Below are positions 21,936-33,585 of a stretch of DNA of 64,000 nt, in pieces. Both the position numbers and the translations under genes were made by a program. Origin of the DNA: Erigeron canadensis (lineage: Eukaryota > Streptophyta > Magnoliopsida > Asterales > Asteraceae). The first letter of the stretch is position 1. The number at the start of each line of letters is the position of its first letter. The notes below the pieces were generated by a model, which searched no databases, was not told where the DNA came from, and saw only the letters and a list, made by a program, of their open reading frames with translations. The stretch spans positions 25,741,723-25,805,722 of the forward strand of contig NC_057767.1 in the NCBI RefSeq assembly GCF_010389155.1, written 5' to 3'.

Positions 21936-23668
21936 CAAGAATACTTGCTTTAAAATACTTGTTTATGTAAATAACAAACCACTTATATGATATTTACAGG
22001 TGTTTAACTCTAATCAAGAATTAGTAGAATGGGCACAAAAAGTGGCATGCTCTTATGGTTACGTTCTTGTAACCAAGAGATCTAAGAAAAAAATGGCTAT
22101 CTTTCTAAAATTGTACTTATATGTGATCGTGGCGGTGTGTCTAGAAGTACTAATCCTGTTGTTAGAGACACTCAAACCAAAAAAATTAATTGCAAATTTG
22201 AATTAGTGGGAAAGTATTATAAAATTAATGATGTATGGGTGTTAACAGTGAAGTGTCATGAACATAATCATGAACCTGCAGTGTTTATGGAGGGTCATCC
22301 ATTTGCACAAAGGTTGACTAGTCATGAAACTAGTTTAGTTGCAACAATGATTAGTCAGAATATGAAAGCACGTGATATTCTTTCAACACTGAAGGTATTG
22401 GATGAGAATAATGTGTCTACAAACAATACCATCTATAATGCCCAACAGATGGTATGATTGGCTAACCATGACCAGTCGAACCCCAATTCAAGTTGTCTTT
22501 GATTTTTTACAAGAAAAGAGATATCACTTTTAGTATCGTACAAATGATTCAACCAACAACTTGGAAGAGTTATTTTGGGTACATCCAATATCACTAAAAA
22601 TATGGCTTGATTATCCCGATATTTTATTGATGGATGCTACTTACAATACAAACAAGTTTGATACGCCTCTTTTCGAGATTGTTGGTGTTACTTCTACCAG
22701 CAAGACGTTTTCTATAACATTTATCTTGTTATATAGAGAGAGGAAAGCAAATTTTATATGGGCATTAACATGTCTTAAAATGTGGAAGATGTTGATCATG
22801 AATTTTGGAGGAAGGCTAATGTTGATTCTTCAACAATTGGTGAACCCGAAAATCACAAAGATAACCGGGGACGTCCAAGCTTGAAAAAACCCAAACATAA
22901 ACCCAAACCCCAACCCCAACCCAACTTTTTCGATTTAAATGAAGAACCGAAAGATCAAGATCCAAATGCTTATATGTGTCTAGTTCCACTGTACGATGTA
23001 GATCCAGCCATGAACAATACAACTTTTTTAAGTAACCAAGGATTTGAAATGTTTCTTCCATATATCACACAGGTGCATAGTGTATTGGGAAATGGAATTT
23101 GTGGATTTAGAGCGACAGCTGTATGCATGGGTCATCATAAGGAGACATTGCGTCAAATTCGAATGGATTTATTGGGAGAGTTATATGTGCATAATACAAC
23201 ATACGAGCATATGTTTAACAAAGAAGGCGCACAAGTAATTCAGTATGCACTAAATTACTTTAAGAAGCAATTCAGTATGCACTAAATTACTTTAAGGAGG
23301 GATTTGCACCTGAAGTACATTGGATGGAAATATTATTCATGGGGTTACTCATTGTTTCAAGGTATAATATAGTTGTTGTTTTTTTAAGCAACAAAGAAGA
23401 GACAACATTTTTACCACTTTTTAGTAGCCCACCAAATTCGCAACCGCATGATATTTGGGTAATTGCACTCGTCAATGGTAACCATTTTGTAAGATTCGTA
23501 CTTCAAGAAGATTTTCCGATACCTCATACTCATCCACTATGGTCTAGCAACGCATTCGACCGGGCATGGGAAACTCCTTTTTTGCATAGACAAAATGTGT
23601 ACAATCAACTTAAATTTTCCAATCGTAATTCAGGAGGTGTGAAAACTTGTATTAATATTGATGATTAG
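21656..23668 (+). pseudogene. Decayed FAR1/MULE-type transposase gene with OTU-like C-terminal domain
   Basis: A probable first exon (21656-21704, donor GTATGT) and intron lead to 22000. From there the FAR1-like N-terminus (SYGYVLVTKR, KINCKFELVGKYYKINDVW, VKCHEHNHEP) and the start of a MULE transposase (LLMDATYNTNKFDTPLFEIV) can be read across frames. Lesions: a 1-bp shift in the A-run near 22088-22094, a TAG at 22531-22533, loss of most of the transposase catalytic core near 22770-22800, and a 32-bp tandem duplication at about 23240-23300 that shifts frame. The C-terminal part (FFDLNEEP, then GNGICGFRATAV, then HDIWVIALVNGNHFVR) looks like an OTU-type cysteine protease with the catalytic Cys in GNGICGF and a possible His in NGNHFV. 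Fusions of this type are common in plant TE-derived genes. No product is expected. Confidence 0.75.
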
Positions 23669-25435
23669 AAAAATGATGTAATATTATCTATTGTTCCTTT
23701 TTAACCATTTCATCAAAAACATAATTTCACTTTGTTGTCGATTAAAGACTAGAGCTCTATTATCATAAAAATACCAAATACCATAACGTAATAATTTATA
23801 TGTTTGTGTACTTCGTGACTTAAACTTGGGCCAACATTTGGTGATGACTTTTACACTTGAGAAATGCAGATATACACACATTTTGTACATAGTATAGTAC
23901 ACTGTACAATTTGTACAAATCAAAATCCCTTTATAAATCACTTGGTTTCGTATGTACTTGGTGGTCCAGTAAGTGGTTACTTGGTGGTCCAGTAAGTGGT
24001 CCAGTATCTATATATCATTTGAAGGAGGGGTGCATCTAATAGCCGTCTATAAAAATAAGAGATAAGGGTAAATTAGTATTTTCGCAACTAACTAGTTTTT
24101 AACAAATTCTATATTAAGGAGGGGTATAATTATTATAAAGGAGTAAAGATAAAATATTCTAGCAAAGTCGTTTATTTATCAACAATCACTTGAGTTATTA
24201 GTTAAGAATGATCAGGTCAATGTAATCAAAATCTGTAAATGTTCGTACTATTTGAACAGAAAACAAAAGGTATACTGTATTTCAGAGTAAGATTTGAACA
24301 AATTAAATGAATTATGATCGAGTCCAAAATTAATGTTAGAAAGGCGACTTTTCTAATGATGCGCGAGAGTGTTAAAGAATAATGTTGATACTGAGTATCA
24401 TTTTTCAAAAATTAATATATAGGGTTTTTCTAACTTGATATTTCAACATTATTTAAAACTAACAATTATTGATTGATCCAATTGTTAAATATTGTATGTC
24501 CTTTGAGACGTGTAGAACTTTAAAAAAGAGCAAGTTGCCAAAAATGTGCAACTCATCGAAAAACTTCTCACAACTGTCGGCTCTTATGTTAAGAGCACTT
24601 TTTGAGCTAAAACCATTTTCATGGAATCTGCACTGTCTCAGTAGGGACGCTCTCGTCGCAATTTAACCGATTTATATTAAGATAGACCAAATCTCGGTTG
24701 GTATATGTATTAGAAAGATGTAAAAAAATGCTTTTTGTTGGATTTCAACAGAATGGTTTGTGTTTAAATTATGAGAAATGATATTAGTACCATAGTTTTT
24801 TATTATTCTCACACTGTACTAACATTACAACACACTGTACAGATTAATAATGCATGAATGTGGTAGATGAATAAAAATCTTTGATACTAATATCATAGTC
24901 TTCAAATTATAGGTTTATTGTTACATTCTTGAGTTTACGCATGTGTATTAGAAATCTGTACACACTTCATTAAAATTACAAATTTTGACTTTGACTATAT
25001 GTCAAATAACTATACCGTCTTATTGTCTTTACGAAAGACAAGGAAGTACGAAACAAAGTTACTATCAGTTTATCCTAGTGATGGTGATGATGAAATAAAC
25101 AAAAGAATATTAAAGAATATTGTGATATTATGAAGATTGTTGCTATAATGCTCTTTATTTATGTAAAATTGAAGTTCCTTTTTTGTAATAATAGAGTTCA
25201 TATTGTGTGCACAACACAAGAATTCTCCAAATATTTGCAAAAAAGTTTTGCTAAACACTTAAACACAAGAAGCCATGGAAATTTTTTTATTTTATTTTAT
25301 GACAACAAAAGCAAGTATATAATATTAAGGTTAACTAGCAAGAAACTAGCAACCAAAAATTACAGAATTCCAAATATACTACAATTACATAACCTATATC
25401 ATTCCAAACTACATGCAATTAAACAAATACAATAG
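23669..25435. other. Non-coding stretch
   Basis: I see no gene. There is a 22-bp tandem repeat (ACTTGGTGGTCCAGTAAGTGG, about 23952-24000) and a segment at 25038-25110 that resembles the first 80 bp of the window (AACAAAGTTACTATCAGTT shared). Confidence 0.5.
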
Positions 25436-26345
25436 GGGAGTGTTTGGTATATGTGAATGATAAAGAATGGAATTAAAGAAGAGAATGGAAAGAGAATGAA
25501 ATAGAAAAAAGATAGAATAATTCCTATGTTTGGGATGATGGTGAATCAATTATTACCAAACAAAAAAAAATCCCAAATAATAATAAAAAATCTATTCTGT
25601 AAATGAACATACAATTAAATCCAATATCATCACTCCAGTTGACTGTCGAAATTTTGAGTACCCCACCATTACCTTTGATATTCCATCCAAAATCACCTAC
25701 TCGATTGACAAGCATAGCTTTTATAGCTGCTTTATCAAGACTTCTCCATGAACAATTTTTCTTTTTCTTTACCCAAATTAAAAGTGAAGAAAATAATTTA
25801 TTAAATAATACTCAAGGTTTGGTGGGTTTTGAAGGAGGAGATCGGGACAGAGTAGCAGTGGTGGTGGTTCATGAAGAGGGTTCCTTGTGATGACCGAAAG
25901 TGGATGGGCTGAAGGTGGCAGTGGTTGTCGGCATGGTGATGGTGGTTTATGGTGGTGATCAGAAGTGATATCCGACGGTGATGGTCATGTCATGTGGGTT
26001 TCAATGGTGGAGACCCAGAAGTGGAGGGTGATGGTGGTTTCTGGTGGTGACCGGCGGTAAGTGTCTGGTGGTGGGGGGGGGGGGTTCAATGGTGGAAATC
26101 CAAAAGTGGAGGGTGATGGACTAACGGTGGTGGGATGAAGTGGGGTGGACTAGTGTCATTCACATGAGAATCCTCTTAAGCTTAATTTCACCATTCTCAC
26201 CTTTCCTTAGGTTTTTCAAAGGAATGAAAAAGTGGGAAAGAGAATGATAAAATGATTCTCTATTTCCATTCTTTATTCATCACAAACAAAGGAATGTTTC
26301 TCTTTTCCTTTCTCCCATTCTCTTTCCATCCTACCAAACACTCCC
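25436..26345. mobile_element. PIF/Harbinger-type (Tourist-like) MITE, 910 bp
   Basis: Perfect 14-bp TIR GGGAGTGTTTGGTA / TACCAAACACTCCC, flanked by TAG on both sides (25433-25435, 26346-26348). Longer imperfect inverted similarity runs inward (AATGATAAAGAATGGAA against TTCCATTCTTTATTCAT). The core has GGTGGTGATGG-type simple sequence and a G-run near 26072-26084. No transposase is seen. The TSD is TAG, where TWA is usual for this superfamily. Confidence 0.8.
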
Positions 26346-26589
26346 TAGGTTTCTGAGCCAATCATCACAACAAATATCACTCATCTTGTTTCTATGATGG
26401 TACCAATGGAAAGAGATATACCAAACGAATACATGGAAAACTTTTATTCATATTGCTTAAAACATGTAAAAGGTGGGTTCTTTTATATTTTTTTTGGCTT
26501 GGTTCTTTTCTATTTTAGGCTTGAATTCTAAGTAAAAATACCATTATAATACTTATGTTAGGCTAATTTGGGCTAAATTAGGTGGGGTC

Positions 26590-26745
26590 ATTCTCCCCCT
26601 GCTCTACTGAATTGCATTCGCCAGTGGCTGCAGGTCCCTTCTTTGGTAAAACCTGGAGCAGCCTCTTTATATTTGGTAGGGTAAGACTTTCTACATGTCA
26701 ATCTCCCTCATACGCATTCAAAGACGGTATTAAGACTCAAAACTC
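26590..26745 (+). mobile_element. Degraded Au-like SINE fragment
   Basis: The run GGTAAAACCTGGAGCAGCCTC, then GGTAGGGTAAGACTTTCTAC and CAATCTCCCTCATACGC, follows the same order as the SINE body at 13440-13665, but on the plus strand. The tRNA-like head is worn. Confidence 0.55.
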
Positions 26746-27293
26746 ATGAAAGACGACATTAAAAGTTAGTTTATTTTACTCTTTACAATGCCAGTTATCT
26801 CAATTTAGACCGTATGTTCTTGGAATGTTGAATTCCTATCATAAGCATGATAACTTGTTATTCATACAAAAGATAATGCCCGTGTGTTGCAGCGGTGAGA
26901 TGTTGGATGTGATAGGTCAAGTCATAAAGTATGATAGTCAAATGTCATAGTCGTACAGGCTCCGCCCTCAGATTTAAAAATTCGTCAAAAGTATATGGAA
27001 TGACATAGAAAATTTAAGAACACCCACACATTTTTTATAGCGTATCGATATACGGTTTTTGAAATAAAAGATTATGAATGAATTAGAGGAATAAAATGAT
27101 TTATGGATGAGAGAGAAAAAATGAGTGGTTGAGATTTGAGGAAATAGAAAAAAATAAATGGTTGAGATTTAATGGTATTATAGGTATATTAGGTAGAGAT
27201 CTTTATATTAGTGAACAAAGAAGAAGGATAATTTAAGTAGTTAATTACTTAATTGAGATTTGAAAAAGACAAAATATTTTATAAGATATTATA

Positions 27294-27325
27294 CTAGATT
27301 TTAGGCCCGTGTCAAATACACGGGC
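27294..27325 (-). mobile_element. Helitron 3' terminus (minus strand)
   Basis: On the minus strand: a perfect 8-bp stem GCCCGTGT / ACACGGGC with a 5-nt loop (27305-27325), a 7-nt spacer, then CTAG (27294-27297) followed by T. This matches the Helitron 3' end rule (hairpin about 10 nt before CTRR, insertion at A/T). The 5' TC end lies to the right and was not found. Confidence 0.6.
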
Positions 27326-28575
27326 TTACAAACTTATCAATATTAGATGTTAATTTATTATGATTTAAAATTTAGTTTACAACTTTTAGTAATAAAAAAT
27401 CGATCTATATTATAAAACTTTGAGTTTTATAATGATATATTTTTTAAAATATGTTTTTTGAAGTTGTTTACTGTGACATACATAACAATATTTGAATATT
27501 ACAAAATCATAATTTTTCCATAAAAGTTGTACATCGTAACATACTTAGCGATATTTGATTATTAAAAATCATAATAAGTAATTATCATTTTATTTGATTT
27601 ATTGTTAGAGAAGGTGATATCACATTCTTATGTTACATTTTTAGAAATTATATCTTATTTTTAGATGAAACATATTTTAAATATTTCAATTAGAATATGA
27701 TAATGTTATACCCCCTCCGTCCCAATTTAAATGTCTTATTTTTACATGTTTTATTTTTCATTATGTATCATGACATTTATTAAAAAAAACTTTTAAAAAA
27801 ATGAACATCTATACTCACTTATAAAGCATTTTGGATTTTTATTTATGGAATGTCTTAAAAATTAAGAATTTTTCTTTTTATCCAAAAAACCCCTTTTATT
27901 ATATATATGGTTCTCAAAATGGTCCTCCACGCAGTACAAAACTAAATTACCGTATCTCTCTTAACTTATAACAAATTGTCACTATTAAAATAAAATTATG
28001 TCGCGACTCCCGGGTATTATGCTCATTTACTTTTAAAATAGATTGATTACCTTGAGATCAATATTATTTAATGTCATGAATGGAAGAAAAAATAAATAAA
28101 TAACGATGCCGATTATAAAATTGTTATTATGTTATACTTACATATGGATAAAGTATATCTTTACAGATATAAATATTCCCCTTAAATTAAGTACATCATA
28201 GATATATTATTTTATTTTAGTATTAGTATATATCTACGAAAATATAATAATAGGCGTAAAACTAACTTCTTGATTTTTTTTATGTAATTAATTAATTAAT
28301 TTTATATTATAAAATTAATTTATGACATCAGCGATTTTAAATTTGATGGAATTGAGAGTTGTGATTGACTAATAAGCTATTAGATCAGTTGTCTTTTAGT
28401 ATATATAAAGATAAAGATAAAATTAAAGATAACTATAAAGATAAACGGTATTACAAAATCAAAGAATATGATAGTTTACAAAAATCGTAATCTTAAAGTC
28501 TATCTAATAAGTAGAGTCTTGTGTTTGTAAAATAATAAATGCTTATATATTAATCCAAAACCAAATTTAAAGATA
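27326..28575. other. AT-rich non-coding DNA, probably Helitron/MITE debris
   Basis: No gene is seen. A Stowaway-like end (CCCCCTCCGTCCCAATTTAA at 27713) is present without a recognisable partner end. Confidence 0.4.
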
Positions 28576-28580
28576 GTATT

Positions 28581-28947
28581 TGTTTGTACAATGGATTAGG
28601 TTAAAGGATTTGGAGGTGTTTGATGGGTTGGACGGCAATTCCCTGCTGGTAAGGTGTGAGAACCTTTTGTACGCCGGTTTAGATGTGTTTTAGATCTCTT
28701 AGGGTTTTGGCCGTAGTAGGCATAATGATAATGAAGGGTTTTCCCCCTTTTATAGCTGCTTTTTCGTGGAGAATAAGTCTCTCACGCGCTTTGTATCTTT
28801 GGTAACGATCTCCTTTATTTAAGGAAGTGATATGATCGTATCTTTTCATGTTTATCTTCTTTTCCCTAGGCTATGTGATACCCTGGGTGATCTTTTTAGC
28901 CTACCTAGGGTGAGGCTTTATCCTGGGTGACGGTGGGTACACCATCA
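28581..28947 (-). repeat. 3' LTR of the Tat element (367 bp)
   Basis: This is the partner of 34651-35051 in the same orientation, with a TATA box on the minus strand near 28747-28757. LTR substitution divergence is low by eye, so the insertion looks fairly young although the coding region is broken. Confidence 0.95.
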
Positions 28948-29409
28948 AGCCCCCAGACTAATAATATGATATGCCAAGATCGTGTTGTTAGTCTTAGCTG
29001 AAGAGTTAATTCTAGCCATCCTTCCCCCTGTGTGCAGGGGGTTCGTGACTTATTCCCCAAGTAGGGTTTTTCGGGCCATGTATATCGCTTCTAAGAATAA
29101 GGGATTTGATTTGATCTTCTTTCCCTAGATATGGGATTCTTGATAAATGCAAATCTGTTCCTTGTTTATCGAGAGTGAAACGTACCCTTCAAGCATACCC
29201 TGCGTGTTTGCATCTGAGAGTCCGCTGTCTTTCAGAAGGTTTTTGAAAGGGACGATTTTGTACTAAAACGAATCTTGAATGGCCCTTTTTGCAAATTGAC
29301 GGTAGTGCGGTTCATATCCCTATATAAGGTAAGCAATTGGATCCGGGTTTTTGTTTTTCACTTTTGTTGATAGATTCCATAAATAGATGAAGTGGGGTTA
29401 TCGGAAAAA

Positions 29410-29876
29410 GAGGAGTGTTTTTTGCAAGCATGGCCGGATAAAGACTATTGGCCAGAAGTTTAAGCTCGGTGCCAGGTCGTATGTGGATATGACAAAAATT
29501 CGCCAGTTGGAGTCGGATCTGGAAATCCTACAGCGGCGTTCCTGAAGATTGTGGCACGTCCGCTGGTGTTGCCTCTGTTTCTTCCGACAATTGCTCCTCC
29601 GATGTTCAAAATTTGAAGCGAGCTCTAGATATTAAAGATATCCAGCTGCAGACCGCTCGAGACGGGATGGTGAATAGAGAAAATCAGTTGCAACTTCTTC
29701 GTTCCGATCTATCAGCTCTGTAGGTGAAGTATAAGAAGGTAATGACGAAAGTAATTCCTTTTGGACACCACTTGACCAAGGTGAATCCACTTTACGGGAA
29801 ATCTCTTGTCGACCAAGCTGCTTATGAAGATTTTGATATTTATAAAATATGCCCGGTTTCGTCGGTTGGGTCATAG
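29410..29876 (+). pseudogene. Antisense ORF remnant between integrase and 3' LTR
   Basis: Opposite to pol, three frames joined by lesions give protein-like sequence: EECFLQAWPDKDYWPEV (stop), then RSYVDMTKIRQLESDLEIL, then SDVQNLKRALDIKDIQLQT, NRENQLQLLRSDLSAL, a stop, then KYKKVMTKVIPFGHHLTK and VDQAAYEDFDIYKICP to a TAG at 29874. Heptad-like L/I spacing suggests a coiled coil. A TATA-like TATATAAGG lies at 29321-29329. Antisense ORFs in this position are described for some Tat-clade elements; the function is unknown to me. Confidence 0.6.
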
Positions 29877-29881
29877 TCATG

Positions 29882-30020
29882 TTTTCGGATTCTTCATCCG
29901 ATTTTTTTAGGTTTTGTACTCGGATTCTTCATCCGGTTTTTGGTTTGGTTTTTTTTTTGTACCCGGATTCTTCATCCGGTGTTTAGTGGTATACTCGGAT
30001 TCTTCATCCGGTTTTTAGTT
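29882..30020. repeat. Short tandem repeat GTACTCGGATTCTTCATCCGG
   Basis: About five copies of (A)CTCGGATTCTTCATCCGGTTTTT follow the antisense ORF. A separate 32-bp direct repeat (TAAGAGTTGGAGATCTTCTC start) occurs at about 30541 and 30601. Confidence 0.8.
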
Positions 30021-30800
30021 ATCGGGTGTTTTATTACCCGTTTCGTAATATTAGCTTTTGTAGCTTTCATCATTTGCCTTGGTTGTTGTTGGATTACTAT
30101 CACCATATATGCCAATTTACTGTCTTGACGGCTTAATTGATGGCTTTCCTTAGTTGTATACATGAGCTTGTATCGTGCCCTGTATTATTGTGGGAGTTTG
30201 CCTTTTTCCCCTTTCACTCATATTTACCTTTTTCAGGATTTTGTTGTATGCACTTGCTTTTTCAGCAGTTAGGCATAAGCTTTGATAAAATCATAGGAGT
30301 ATGATTTTGAAATGCCATTGCCTTGTTTGGCATTTTTGGGCATGCATTCTGTTATAGTCATGACTTTATTATAATATGTTTTGCCTTTTTTGGCTTTTCG
30401 AAACTACGTGTGTGAGGTTGCGATCCTTCTTCACCATGAATCATAGTTTTTGTACACCGGAGGGTTTGTAACCCGTCCTTGTATTAGTCCGGTAGGCGTC
30501 CCCACCATTCTTTAATAGTGTACTTTAATAGGATATGTTGTAAGAGTTGGAGATCTTCTCTCCTTTTCTCTTGTTCAACAATAGAGTATTTATTTGCACA
30601 TAAGAGTTGGAGATCTTCTCTCCTTTTCTCTTTTTATTTATGCATATACATATATATTAGATATATATATATATATTTGTTTAACAATAAAACTTACGCA
30701 GATTTGTTGCATTCCATGTCCTGTCGACGGGGTTGCCATCTCTCATTGAAAGCCTGTACGCACCATTTCCGATGACTTTATCGACTTTGTATGGTCCTTC

Positions 30801-31889
30801 CTACGTTGGCCCCATTTTCCCCAGGTATTCTACCTGGCTTGCGCTGTTGAGCCTGAGGACGTAATCACCGACTTTGAAGCTGTCCGGGTGAACTTTTTTG
30901 TTGTAATATTTCTCAATTCTTTGCTTATACGCAGCCTCTCTTATTGAAGCAATTTCCCTTCTTTCCTCTAAGAGGTCGAGGTTTATCCGCATTTCTGTGT
31001 TATTGTCTTCTTCATTGACATTTGTCGTTGGACATGTGGAGACTTGTATTTCCGCAGGTAAGACTGCTTCTGATCCAAAGGCTAGGGAGAATGGGGTTTC
31101 CCCATTGCTTTGCTTGGGTGTTGTACGATGTGCCCAGAGTACCAATGGTAATTCATCCACCCAGCCACTATGGCTACATCCCAGCCTTTTTTCCATGCCT
31201 TTCACAATCTGTTTGTTGATTGCTTCTACTTGTCCATTCCCTTGTGGGTGATATACTGATGTGAAGGATTGCTTTATGTTTAGCCTTTGACACATTTCCG
31301 TGAATGTACCCTCCGTAAATTGTTTTCCATTGTCTGAGACTATCACTTGTGGTAGTCCAAAGCGGTATATTATATATTCCCAGACGAAATTCTCAACTGT
31401 TTTTCCATTTATGGTTGCCACAGGTTTTGCTTCTACCCATTTTGTGAAATAATCAATAGCCACAATTAGAAATTTTACCTTTCCTGGTGCTTTGGGTAGT
31501 GGCCCCACTATGTCAATTCCCCACTTTGTAAATGGCCATGCGGATGTTACCGATGTCATATCTTGCTTTGGTAGTCTGGGGACGTTTGCGTCTAGTTGAC
31601 ATGCTTCACAATTTTGCAAAAGCTTGTCTACGTCTCTGTGCATGGATGGCCAAAAATACCCCAGGCGCAGTGCTTTTGTCGCCACTGACCTGGGTCCTGC
31701 GTGTAGTCCACAGATTCCTTCATGGATTTCGAAAATTATTGTTTCTACCTGTTTGGGTCCCACACAGCGTAGCCATGGGGTCAAAAATGCCTTCTTGTAA
31801 AGGTTCCCATCCATCAACTTGTATTGTGGAGCTTTGATTCTTATTTTTCTTGCTTCGTTTTCATCTTCTGGCAATATTCCGCTCACCAA
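30801..31889 (-). pseudogene. Integrase of the Tat element
   Basis: The 362-codon open stretch has an H-H-C-C zinc region (ending NCEACQ) and the catalytic triad in WGIDIVGPLPKA, IVSDNGKQF and NGQVEAINK. The C-terminus is KVGDYVLRLNSAS, without an obvious chromodomain. A frame change near 31890 separates it from the RNase H side. Confidence 0.9.
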
Positions 31890-31983
31890 ATCTTCAGTAT
31901 CGGTGTCATATAGTTTTTTCCTTCTTCTTTAACTAAATCATGCACCTGCTTCTCGTATATGGATCTTTCTTTCAGGACCTCTA

Positions 31984-32418
31984 TTAGTACTTTCTTCCCA
32001 GGTGTTCAAATGTTAACGAGGCTAGCTTGCTTAGAGCATCGGCTTTTTTATTTTGATTTCTTCGTATGTGCTCGATGTCGAAACTTGCAAATTGCTCGAT
32101 TAATTCCTTTGTTTTTCCCAAGTATAGCTTTATGATTTCTCCCTTGGCTTCGTATTCACCTTTGACTTGGTTGGCTACGAGCTGGGAGTCCACGAAAGCT
32201 TTGATGCTTCTGATTTTCATGTCTTTGGCCAGGTCCAATCCTGCTATCAATGCCTCGTATTCTGCTTCATTGTTCGTTGTTTCAAACTCGAATCTTAGGG
32301 CATATGTATATTCTTGCTTGTCTGGGCTTACTAGTCGTATTCCGGCCCCGCAGCCTTCTGAACTTGATGCTCCGTCAGTGTATAATTCCCAGGTTTCAGA
32401 ATCTGCTTCCCCAGTCAC
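31984..32418 (-). pseudogene. Second (archaeal-type) RNase H domain of the Tat element
   Basis: Residues WELYTDGASSSEGCGAGI, NNEAEYEALIAGL and FVDSQLVANQVKGEY carry the D, E and D of the RNase H active site, with RRNQNKKADALSKLA at the end. A separate domain of this type between RT and integrase is a hallmark of the Tat clade. Confidence 0.9.
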
Positions 32419-32481
32419 TGTGAGTGTCGTGGATTGAGTTACTGAATTTCCAGTTTCCCGTATTTCAGTAATTGGTAGGAT

Positions 32482-33585
32482 CTATCCTTTGACTGCGTGC
32501 CTTGCCCTATACTCGATATCATATGCTCTTAGCTCGATTGCCCATTTTGCCATTCTTCCAGATTTTTCTGGTTTTGTTAAAACTTGTCTCAGTGGTTTGT
32601 TTGAGAGTACCACAATTGGATGCCCTTGGAAGTACCTGCGTAGTCTTTTTGCTGCGTGAACAAGTGCTAACATAAGCTTCTCCATCTCTGGGTAGTTTGC
32701 TTCCGCTCCTTGCAGTATTCTGCTTATGAAGTAGATTGGCATTTGTTTTCTTTCCCTTTCTGTTAATAGGACTGCACTTACGCATTCGGCGGAGGCTACA
32801 AGATATATGTACAGGGTCTCTCCTTTCCTTGGGGATGTCAAGGTGGGGAGTTCTGCTATGTGCTTTTTCATTTGTTCGAATGCTTCATCAGCCTCCTTTG
32901 TCCACTCGAACCCTTTTTTGGCCCCGCAGCTCTTTAATGTCTTGAAAAATGGCAATTGCCTGTCCCCACCTTTTGAAAGAAAGCGACTTAATGCTGCGAG
33001 TTTGCCGTTTAGGCTTTGTACCTCTTTTACTGTCTTTGGAGCTGGTAGCTCGAGTATCTTGTTTACCTTAGATGAGTTTGCTTGGATTCCCCTATCCGAG
33101 ATATAGTACCCTAGGAACTTCCCAGCCTCCATTCCAAAAGAGCATTTTTTGGGGTTGAGCTTCATTTTTATCTTTCGCAGTGTCTCGAAGGTTTCTTGGA
33201 TGTCTGCAAGTAGTTCTTCCTCCGTTCTGCTTTTGATGACCATGTCATCTACGTAGACCTCTAGGTTTCGCCCAATTTGCTTGTGAAATGCTTTGTCTAC
33301 GAGTCGTTGGTAGGTTGCTCCTGCGTTTTTTAGTCCAAATGGCATCTTTGTGTAGCAGAATGTTCCTTTGCTTGTATGAAAAGATGTCTTTTCTTCATCT
33401 TCTTTAGCCATTCGTATTTGATGGTATCCTTTATAGGCGTCTAGGAAGCACTTCCATTTATGCTCTGCCAAAGATTCAACTTTCCAGTCTATATCTGGTA
33501 GTGGATAACAGTCTTTTGGACATGCCTTATTTATGTCTGTGAAGTCTACACACATTCTCCAGCCTCCGTCTCCTTTCTTCACCAC
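32482..33585 (-). pseudogene. Retroelement reverse transcriptase with degenerate RNase H
   Basis: An open stretch of 367 codons contains WRMCVDFTDINKACPKD, MPFGLKNAGATYQRL and the catalytic YVDDMVIKS box, followed by LGYYISDRGI and a worn connection/RNase H region (LYIYLVASAECVSAVLL). The box is intact, but the domain is cut from protease and from the second RNase H by frame changes or stops. Part of the Tat element. Confidence 0.9.

Noticed and set aside
25603..26150. Glycine/valine-rich gene from GGTGGTGATGG repeats
   Set aside because: It is simple sequence within a PIF/Harbinger-type MITE, with no splice signals or conserved domain.
27713..27900. Stowaway MITE, from the CCCCCTCCGTCCC start
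   Set aside because: No inverted partner end (GGGACGGAGG) was found downstream; at most a one-ended fragment.
30997..31837. Plus-strand open frames opposite the integrase
   Set aside because: They are shadows of the integrase coding strand and show no protein-like composition of their own, unlike the antisense ORF at 29410-29876.
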